In this document: in pieces, positions 58,509 to 64,000 of the stretch
How positions within the stretch are numbered: position 1 is the first letter of the stretch
How the letters are laid out: each line of letters opens with the position of its first letter
From: Pseudonocardia sp. MH-G8
GTDB taxonomy: Bacteria; Actinomycetota; Actinomycetes; Mycobacteriales; Pseudonocardiaceae
Assembly: GCF_002262885.1 (NCBI RefSeq)
Contig: NZ_NKYF01000023.1
Coordinates: 62,001 to 126,000 of the forward strand
DNA: 64,000 bases
Direction: 5' to 3'
Notes under the pieces: generated by a model
The model's input: the letters and a program-made list of their open reading frames with translations, nothing else
Databases searched by the model: none
Told to the model about the DNA's origin: nothing
Translations under genes and position numbers: made by a program

Positions 58509-58946
58509 GGCCTCGTCCTCACTCGTGGTGTCGAACAACGAACGAACACGAGATGCCGGCGACCCGATCGTTGTGACAGCGCGCATCGTGAGGTGTGCTG
58601 TGTCACAGCTGGTACAGCGGTAGATGGTGATGGCGCCAGTCATGATCGCCGGTCCGGCGTGCTCCTCAGTCGGGGACGGCTACCGGCGCAACCAAGTCAT
58701 CATCCGGTCATCGGGAGACGCGGGGCGGAGCGTGCCGGCGGTGCGCTCGGTAGCGTTGCCGACCGGGCGCCGGATGGCGGATGGTGATCACTCCGAGAAG
58801 CACCTGACCCCAGTGGCTGCGAGGTCCCGATTCCACCGATCACCGTCACCGCGCATGCCCCGGAGCTGCGATGATCACCGGTCTGGCCGGCGCTTCCGGC
58901 GCCGCCACGGCACCCGTCGCGCAGATCACGAAGTCCGGCTGTACCG
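58509..58946. other. Intergenic region upstream of AhpD copy 2, no gene seen
   Basis: These 438 bases hold the AhpD copy 2 promoter, a facing TGTCACA at 58601-58607 and otherwise no convincing gene. The layout resembles the AhpD-sigma divergent region without the sigma gene. Several TGATC-containing short palindromic pieces are scattered from 58640 to 58880. Confidence 0.5.
58552..58578 (-). promoter_or_regulatory. ECF41-type promoter of AhpD copy 2
   Basis: On the minus strand TGTCACA (58572-58578) and CATC (58552-58555) are separated by 16 bases, as before AhpD copy 1. The flanking GCCGGCATCTCGTG is also shared. The leader segment 58513-58531 is identical to 49657-49675. Confidence 0.7.
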
Positions 58947-60104
58947 CTAGAACACCTTCCGGGCGCCCGGCAGGGCGCGTACCGGCAACGCCATCGCCCA
59001 GCACAGCGGCACCGCGAGAACGGCGAGCAGCACGAACTTCGCCACCGCCGGCGCCGGCACGCCGCTGAGGGCGTAGCCCACGCCGACCAGCACGACCGGG
59101 TGGATCACGTAGACGGTGTAGGCGTGCGCCGACAGGTACCGGTGGACCCGTCCCTGCCGGTTCCCGCGCTCCCGGAACAGCACCAGGAGGCCCAGGGTGA
59201 CGCCGACCGCGAGCGCCGACTCGCAGGTCGCCGCCATCAAGGACGGCCAGGTTCCGCGGCCCAATATCGCCTCGCCTGCGGAGACCAGGACGAGGACCAG
59301 CGCCACCGCGGCGAAGGCCGCGGTGGCGAACCCGGCCCGGCCCGCCGCCCTCGAGAGGCCCGCCGGCCAGCCGCGCCGGGCCGCGACCAGCCCGACGGTG
59401 AACATCGCCGCGTACTGCGGCAGGTAGGCGGGCGTGGGCAGCCCCAGGACCGATACACCCATCGGCACCACCATGCGCCACAAGTAGGTCACCAGCGCCA
59501 ACCCGACGGTGAACCCGACGATCGCGACGGCGCCGGGCGCCCGGTCCGTGGCCGGCACCGATCCGGATCCGCGCCGCTCCCCGACGGCCAGGCGCCGCCA
59601 GAGGACGTAGAGCGCACTGAACACGAACAGCACCTCGACGAACCACATCGGTCCCGGTGTGAACGAGTGCAGGTAGTACTGCCAGTAGGGCAGGTCGATC
59701 CCCTGCTGGGCGGCGGCGTCCCACGCGGCGGCGTAGCGGCCGACGGTCACCACGGGACGGAGCACCAGCAGCCAGATCAGCAGGGGGACCCCCAGGCGCA
59801 GCAGCCGTTCCGCGAGGAAGCGCCTCGCGCCCTTGCGGTCGTAGGAGCCCGGCACGAACAGCGCGGAGATGAGGAAGAAGGCGCCCATGAAGAACGCCTG
59901 GTTGAGCAGGAGCAGCACGTCCAGGAGCGTTCCCGAGGAGTCGGTCGGCGCCTCGGCGTAGTACCACTGCGGGATGTTGCTGTAGGTGATGGCTGCGTGG
60001 TGGATCACCACGAGGACCGTCAGGGCGGTGCGCAGGTTGTCGACGTAGAGGAGCCGGGGGCGAGCTGTGGGCGAGACGGTCGGACGGCCGGCGGGTTGCG
60101 TCAT
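58947..60104 (-). CDS. Acyltransferase-3 family membrane protein
   Basis: This 385-residue membrane protein has about ten hydrophobic segments. The start of TM1, VDNLRTALTVLVVIHHAAI, carries the Arg-x10-His pattern of the acyltransferase-3 (OafB/NolL) family, and GPMWFVEVLFVFSALYVLWR is another landmark. The family moves acyl groups to exported sugars, lipids or antibiotics. The ATG at 60104 overlaps the TetR stop by four bases (ATGA), so it is coupled to the regulator. Confidence 0.9.
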   Translation of the reverse strand: MTQPAGRPTVSPTARPRLLYVDNLRTALTVLVVIHHAAITYSNIPQWYYAEAPTDSSGTLLDVLLLLNQAFFMGAFFLISALFVPGSYDRKGARRFLAERLLRLGVPLLIWLLVLRPVVTVGRYAAAWDAAAQQGIDLPYWQYYLHSFTPGPMWFVEVLFVFSALYVLWRRLAVGERRGSGSVPATDRAPGAVAIVGFTVGLALVTYLWRMVVPMGVSVLGLPTPAYLPQYAAMFTVGLVAARRGWPAGLSRAAGRAGFATAAFAAVALVLVLVSAGEAILGRGTWPSLMAATCESALAVGVTLGLLVLFRERGNRQGRVHRYLSAHAYTVYVIHPVVLVGVGYALSGVPAPAVAKFVLLAVLAVPLCWAMALPVRALPGARKVF

Positions 60105-60748
60105 GGGGTTCCCGTTCCTCCCGGGCGTTCGGCGCGGGTGGCGTGCACGAACAGGTCCGCCAGTTCGTCCGCGTGCGCTTCCAGGTCGTGGTCCGGGTAG
60201 GTCACCCAGTAGGCGAACATGCCGTCGATGGCGTCCTGCACGGTGATGGACATGACGAGGGGGTCGAAGGGGCGGAGCTCGCCGGTCTGCTGACCGAGCC
60301 GGAACTGCTCCGCCCGCGCCGCGTAGATCGGCTCGTTCGAGACGACGCCGTAGCGCCGCTTGCCGTCGGGGGTGCGGAGGTTGTTGAAGATCTCCCCGAG
60401 AGCGAGCAGCCGGGCGGGCTGGTCCCGCATGTACGCGGCGACCGCGCGGATGTTCGCCCGCAGCGCGCCGGTGGCCGTCGTCTCCTGCTCCATCCTCGGC
60501 AGGACGAACCGGGTGATCTCGCGGTAGACCTGCTCGACCAGCTGTTCCATCAGCTCGGCCTTGCCTGCGAAGTGGTAGGAGATCACGCCCTTGCTGATGC
60601 CCACGCGCTCGGCGATGCGGGCGAGCGACGTGTTGGCGTAGCCCAGCTCCGCGAAGGTCTCGATGGCGCTCTCGATGATCTGGGCACGGCGGGCCTCCTC
60701 GATGTAGGACGTCCGTTTCTGACCATCAGGCTCAATTTCTGGCCGCAT
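60101..60748 (-). CDS. TetR/AcrR regulator of the acyltransferase operon
   Basis: The 215-residue protein has a standard TetR helix-turn-helix (ANTSLARIAERVGISKGVISYHF, about 38-60) and a helical ligand domain (TetR_C). It is the first gene of a two-gene operon with the acyltransferase. The ATG at 60748 is 6 bases after TAATTT, and a 26-base perfect palindrome covers both hexamer and start codon, a clear sign of autorepression. Confidence 0.95.
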   Translation of the reverse strand: MRPEIEPDGQKRTSYIEEARRAQIIESAIETFAELGYANTSLARIAERVGISKGVISYHFAGKAELMEQLVEQVYREITRFVLPRMEQETTATGALRANIRAVAAYMRDQPARLLALGEIFNNLRTPDGKRRYGVVSNEPIYAARAEQFRLGQQTGELRPFDPLVMSITVQDAIDGMFAYWVTYPDHDLEAHADELADLFVHATRAERPGGTGTP

Positions 60749-60759
60749 GGCCAGAAATT
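60734..60759. promoter_or_regulatory. 26-base operator palindrome over the TetR start codon
   Basis: AATTTCTGGCC (60734-60744) and GGCCAGAAATT (60749-60759) are perfect 11-base arms around GCAT, which contains the start codon. The -10 TAATTT is at 60755-60760. Occupied operator would block both transcription and access to the start. Confidence 0.85.
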
Positions 60760-60774
60760 AGCACGCCCGGCCAG

Positions 60775-61553
60775 TCACGCGTCGGCGGGAGCGCGGAGGG
60801 CGGCGGCGATCCACTCGTCGCTCGGCCCGGTCACGTGCCACTCGTCCGGCGAGGTCTCGTTGATGGTGGCCATCAGGGACAGGTAGGTGCCGAGCAGCTC
60901 GTCGAATCTGGACACGGCCCGCTCGGCGTGCTCACGCGCTGCGCAGTCCGGATCCGGGTGGGTCATGGACCGCCGCAGGTCGACGAGTTCCTGCTCGCCG
61001 AGGGGCGCGCCGGTGGCATCGGCGGCGAGGTCGGCGAGCGAGGCCAGGACGGCTTCGGCGATCTCCTGTGCCCGCGGTGACTCCGGCGGCACTCCGGACC
61101 GCTCGGCCTCCCCGGCCTGCACTCGGTCACCTCGCCCCAGAACTCGTCCAGGAGCAGGTTGCGGCTGTCGTCGGACATGGGCACGAGGCCGTGCATGAGG
61201 GCCACCTGGTCGATGGTGGTGGGCTGGTTGACGATGGTGCGCAGGACGGCGCGCCGGGCGCGCAGGTCACGCAGGTGCCGCTCGACCACCTGCAGGTGGG
61301 TCGCGGCCAGGTCGTGCAGGTTGGTCTCCTCGGCCAGCAGCCCGCGGATGCCCTCCAGGCCCGCGCCCAGCTCCCGCAGGGTGCGGACGAGTTCCAGCCG
61401 CGCGATGGCATCGATGTCGTAGAGCCGGTGCCCGCCGACGGTCTGCTCGGCGGGCGCGATGACGCCGGCGTCGGCGTAGTACCTGATGGCGCTCACGCTC
61501 AGCCCGGTGCGGCGTGCCGCGTGCCCGATGGAGTACAGGTGGTTGTCGTTCAT
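60775..61553 (-). pseudogene. MerR-family regulator with an apparent frameshift
   Basis: From the ATG at 61553 a MerR helix-turn-helix (LYSIGHAARRTGLSVSAIRYY) and dimerisation helix are read in one frame to about LLLDEFWGEV near 61125. The next 115 codons with protein-like composition (RAQEIAEAVLASLADLAADA, then AISRFDELLG-type helices) continue in another frame from about 61122 to the stop at 60775. The first frame downstream becomes Pro/Arg/Ser-rich nonsense. One missing base near ACCGAGTGCAG would join them. It may be a real lesion, a sequencing error, or less likely two overlapping genes. Confidence 0.7.
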
Positions 61554-61652
61554 GGTGCCCACTCTGGGACCTCGAGCGGCTTGAGTTTCAACCGTCCTCG
61601 CAGGGCCGGTGCGCGAGCACCGTCAGGTCGACGCCCACGCCGGGCGGAAGCG

Positions 61653-62216
61653 TCAGGTGGCCTTGCGCTGGTTGGCGTTGAAGCGCGCCTTCTTCTGACG
61701 GTTCCCGCACGTGTTCATGTCACACCATCTTCGGGTTCGGCTCTGACTGGTGTCGAAGAATGCGGCCCGGCAGGTCGGCGATGCGCACAAGGCCAACTTC
61801 CCGTCTCGTTCGCCCGCGATGATGCCGATCGCGTCGGCGGCGATCACACCGAGGGCATCTTCTACGCGGGAAGCCGAGCTGAGCTGCCATTGACGCTCGC
61901 CGTCGGGCGTCAGAACAGCCGCGGCCCGACCCTGAACGCTGCGGTCGTTGATGATGTCGACAGCAGACGCAGGGAGAGCACCCTGGCTCGCGGCCGCTGT
62001 CGCAGCGGCGTGAATCGATTCTCTCAGTTCCCGCGCGAGTTCGAGTTGGGCGGCGGTGCAGGAGTCCACCGCCAGGCCGTTCACCGCCAGCCAGTCGACG
62101 AGTCGTTGCGGCGTGGGAATGCGCTCCACAGCGTCGCCATGACGCTCCGTCAGGGTTCCGGTGAAGCTCGTCGCCAGCACGCTGCCGAGGCGGAAGTCGG
62201 GGAATCCCGCACGCAT
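61653..62216 (-). CDS. CGNR zinc-finger (ABATE-domain) regulator
   Basis: The 187-residue protein has an N-terminal ABATE-type domain and a C-terminal CGNR zinc finger with ligands in CASPTC and CDMNTCGNRQKKARF. Such proteins are presumed stress-responsive DNA-binding regulators in actinomycetes. The ATG at 62216 is 6 bases after TAAGGT on the minus strand (leaderless type). It is divergent from the epoxide hydrolase gene and may control it. Confidence 0.92.
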   Translation of the reverse strand: MRAGFPDFRLGSVLATSFTGTLTERHGDAVERIPTPQRLVDWLAVNGLAVDSCTAAQLELARELRESIHAAATAAASQGALPASAVDIINDRSVQGRAAAVLTPDGERQWQLSSASRVEDALGVIAADAIGIIAGERDGKLALCASPTCRAAFFDTSQSRTRRWCDMNTCGNRQKKARFNANQRKAT

Positions 62217-62304
62217 GGAACCACCTTAGCCCCGATCGCCGGTCTCGACCGTCCTGGCCGCGGGCGGGGATGCGCTCGTTGCTCACCGGCACGAGGCCAT
62301 GCTA

Positions 62305-62323
62305 GAACCGTCTAAGCCGGTTC
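62305..62323. promoter_or_regulatory. Inverted repeat GAACCG-N7-CGGTTC before the epoxide hydrolase gene
   Basis: Six-base arms lie 20 bases before the ATG at 62343, in the divergent region of the CGNR regulator and epoxide hydrolase genes. The hydrolase has the ribosome site AGGAGGT. The repeat is a plausible operator for the CGNR protein, though this family's sites are not known to me. Confidence 0.45.
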
Positions 62324-62342
62324 CGCAATGCCAGGAGGTCTC

Positions 62343-63515
62343 ATGTCCCGCCCCACCAGCGACGTGCGAGCGTTCGAAGCCCACGCGACCGACGCCGACC
62401 TCGACGATCTGCGCGCGCGATTGGCCGCGGCGCGGCTACCGGAGGCGGAGACGGTCCATCGCGCCGCGCCCGACCCCCGCCGATGGGATCAAGGCGTTCC
62501 TCTCGCCGACCTCGTCGATCTCGTGGACTACTGGCGCACCGGGTACGACTGGCGGTCGTTCGAAGAGCGCCTCAACCGGATCGGCCAGTTCCGCACGACC
62601 ATCGACGGTCTGGGAATCCACTTCCTGCACCGCCGGTCCACGCGCGCGGATGCCACTCCTCTCATCTTGACGCACGGCTGGCCGGACAGCGTTGTGCGGT
62701 TCATCGACGTGGTGGACGAGTTGGCAGACCCGAAAGATGTCGACGCGCCGGCGTTCCACGTCGTGGTCCCGTCGCTGCCGGGATTCGGTTACAGCGACAA
62801 GCCGGCCACCACCGGGTGGGGAACCGAGAAGATCGCGGCCGCATGGGTGGAACTGATGGGGCGGCTCGGCTACAACAGGTTCGCAGCCCACGGCGGCGAC
62901 TGGGGAGGCAATATCACCACGGTCCTCGGCGGCAGGTTCCCGGCGCACGTCCTCGGCATCCACACCACGTTCGCGGAGGGGCCACCCGGGTTGACGACGG
63001 ACGGGCTGACGGCGGACGAGCGCAAATGGGCCGAGGAAACCCGCGATTTCTGGCTCCGCCGCGCGGCGTACGCGAAGCTGCAGGCGACCCGACCGCAGAC
63101 CATCGGCTACTCCCTCGTCGACTCACCGGTCGGGCTCCTCGCCTGGATCCTCGACAAGTTCGCCGAGTGGACGGACACCGGAGACAGCCCGTTCGAGACG
63201 ATTTCCAGGGACAGGATCCTCGACGACGTCACCCTGTACTGGCTGACGCGGACCGGCGCGTCGGCGGCCCGCATCTACTACGAGAGCCACAACTCGCTCG
63301 ATCCCGAACTCCGGGTCGACGTCCCGTCAGCGATCACCGGGTATCCCCGCGACGTCGAGAAGTGTCCGCGCCCCTGGGCACAGGAGCGGTACCGGCAGAT
63401 CGTCCGATGGAGGTTCGCCGAGTCCGGGGGACACTTCCCGTCGCTGGAGGTTCCCGGGTATTTCGTCAAGGACCTGCAAGAAGGCCTCGCGGCGGTGCTG
63501 GCCGCTGATCGGTGA
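62343..63515 (+). CDS. Epoxide hydrolase (EHN-type alpha/beta hydrolase)
   Basis: The 390-residue enzyme has the EHN N-terminal domain (DVRAFEAHATDADLDDLRAR), the oxyanion motif HGWP at 111-114, the nucleophile Asp186 in GGDWGG and the C-terminal histidine in SGGHFPSLE; a cap with tyrosines lies between. It opens epoxides to diols by an aspartyl ester intermediate. The ATG at 62343 follows AGGAGGT. It is divergent from the CGNR regulator and converges with the YbaK-like gene. Confidence 0.93.
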   Translation: MSRPTSDVRAFEAHATDADLDDLRARLAAARLPEAETVHRAAPDPRRWDQGVPLADLVDLVDYWRTGYDWRSFEERLNRIGQFRTTIDGLGIHFLHRRSTRADATPLILTHGWPDSVVRFIDVVDELADPKDVDAPAFHVVVPSLPGFGYSDKPATTGWGTEKIAAAWVELMGRLGYNRFAAHGGDWGGNITTVLGGRFPAHVLGIHTTFAEGPPGLTTDGLTADERKWAEETRDFWLRRAAYAKLQATRPQTIGYSLVDSPVGLLAWILDKFAEWTDTGDSPFETISRDRILDDVTLYWLTRTGASAARIYYESHNSLDPELRVDVPSAITGYPRDVEKCPRPWAQERYRQIVRWRFAESGGHFPSLEVPGYFVKDLQEGLAAVLAADR

Positions 63516-63530
63516 ACGCGACTGCGCCCG

Positions 63531-64000
63531 TCACGCCACGTCTGCCGGCTCGCCTCCGGTGACCGCCTCCAGCTCGGCGAAGGTGCTCGGGAAGACGGCG
63601 TGCGGGATGCCGCCCGCCGCCCACACCTCGTCGTAGGCCGCCAGCGCCCGGTCGACGAGCGTGCGCAGCGGCGCCGGGTGCCCCACCGGGGCGACCCCGC
63701 CGATCGCCTGCCCGGTGGCCGCGAGCACGAAGTCCGGCGACGCGCGGCGCAGGCGCTGCACGCCGATCCGCTCCGCGACCGCGGTGGTGTCGACGCGGTG
63801 GCCGCCGGAGGTGAGCACGAGCAGCGGCTCGCCGTCGGCGTCGAAGACCAGCGAGTTCGCAATCTGGCCGACCTCGACACCCAGGGCGGCCGCGGCAGCC
63901 GCCGCGGTGGTGACGGCGTCGGGCAGCACCTTCAGGCGCCCGATCCGTGCCGGGTCGGCGCCGCCCGCGGTGAGGGCGGACACGACCAGTTCGACGTTGC
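63531..64000 (-). CDS. YbaK/EbsC-type aminoacyl-tRNA deacylase, partial at the 5' side
   Basis: The visible 156 codons read in frame from the right edge (NVELVVSALTAGG...) and end at 63531, so the first few residues are missing. YbaK-type landmarks are ANSLVFDADGEPLLVLTSG, where the conserved lysine is replaced by a serine-containing stretch, and GGVAPVGHPAPLRTLVD with the GxxxP...G pattern. The family removes wrongly attached amino acids from tRNA. The C-terminus (AVFPSTFAELEAVTGG) is typical. Confidence 0.88.
   Translation of the reverse strand, partial: NVELVVSALTAGGADPARIGRLKVLPDAVTTAAAAAAALGVEVGQIANSLVFDADGEPLLVLTSGGHRVDTTAVAERIGVQRLRRASPDFVLAATGQAIGGVAPVGHPAPLRTLVDRALAAYDEVWAAGGIPHAVFPSTFAELEAVTGGEPADVA

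Noticed and set aside
58624..58950. A 108-codon plus-strand frame facing AhpD copy 2
   Set aside because: Composition is Arg/Ser-rich without structure, and the promoter-like TGTCACA has no matching -10.
60775..61122. Separate small gene downstream of the MerR gene
   Set aside because: It begins inside the MerR frame, has no ribosome site, and reads as the natural continuation of that protein after a one-base shift.

Overview
The window is high-GC DNA with GTG starts, many short four-base gene overlaps and a complete single-gene fbiC (the CofG+CofH fusion of F420 makers). This points to a mycelial actinomycete. The gene content and sequence style suggest Pseudonocardiaceae, possibly Pseudonocardia, but that is inference from reading and not a database result. 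No rRNA, tRNA, CRISPR array, transposase or phage gene was seen.

Layout. 1-7.3 kb: a partial flavodoxin-like reductase, a TetR regulator, an unusual alpha/beta hydrolase, upp, an HxlR/MFS divergent pair, a metallophosphoesterase and a haloalkane dehalogenase. 7.6-18.9 kb: a small unknown gene, deoC with an aldehyde dehydrogenase, a MerR-PP2C fusion, an LLM flavin monooxygenase, a NUDIX hydrolase, an ECF42-type sigma operon, the remnant of an AbiEi-like gene, a short aldehyde-dehydrogenase-like gene and a conserved acidic protein. 19.0-26.5 kb: a two-component system, a GT39-like membrane glycosyltransferase, add, a coiled-coil protein and two secreted proteins that share a GG[IV]LSGGPV motif. 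26.7-33.6 kb: deoA, cdd and a complete BMP-type nucleoside ABC importer. 33.8-47.95 kb: a D,D-carboxypeptidase, an Ntn hydrolase, a GNAT, a GntR-TetR fusion, a BrkB-type membrane protein, trpS, a TetR/PEP-mobilising enzyme pair, FAD and zinc oxidoreductases and fbiC. 48-64 kb: an iron-siderophore receptor with an IdeR-like box, an ECF41 sigma with two AhpD targets, then an accessory stretch of LysR, SDR, PhzF, MDR, DHFR-like, acyltransferase, TetR, MerR, CGNR and epoxide hydrolase genes, ending in a partial YbaK-type deacylase.

How the genes work together. upp, deoC, aldehyde dehydrogenase, add, deoA, cdd and the BMP importer form one dispersed nucleoside uptake and salvage set: nucleosides are imported, deaminated or phosphorolysed, bases are salvaged and deoxyribose phosphate is cleaved to acetaldehyde, which the dehydrogenase can oxidise. 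deoC and the distant short ALDH-like gene share a similar promoter cassette. The ECF41 sigma gene and two AhpD paralogues carry TGTCACA-type promoters and make a small readable regulon.

Two genome-scale habits stand out. First, many genes start 6-8 bases after a TANNNT-type hexamer and have no ribosome-binding site, which suggests leaderless transcripts. Second, most longer gaps between convergent genes hold long-armed palindromes, some of which recur as sequence families at distant sites (CACCTTGG, CCCCGACTCGCG and CGCACACAC types).
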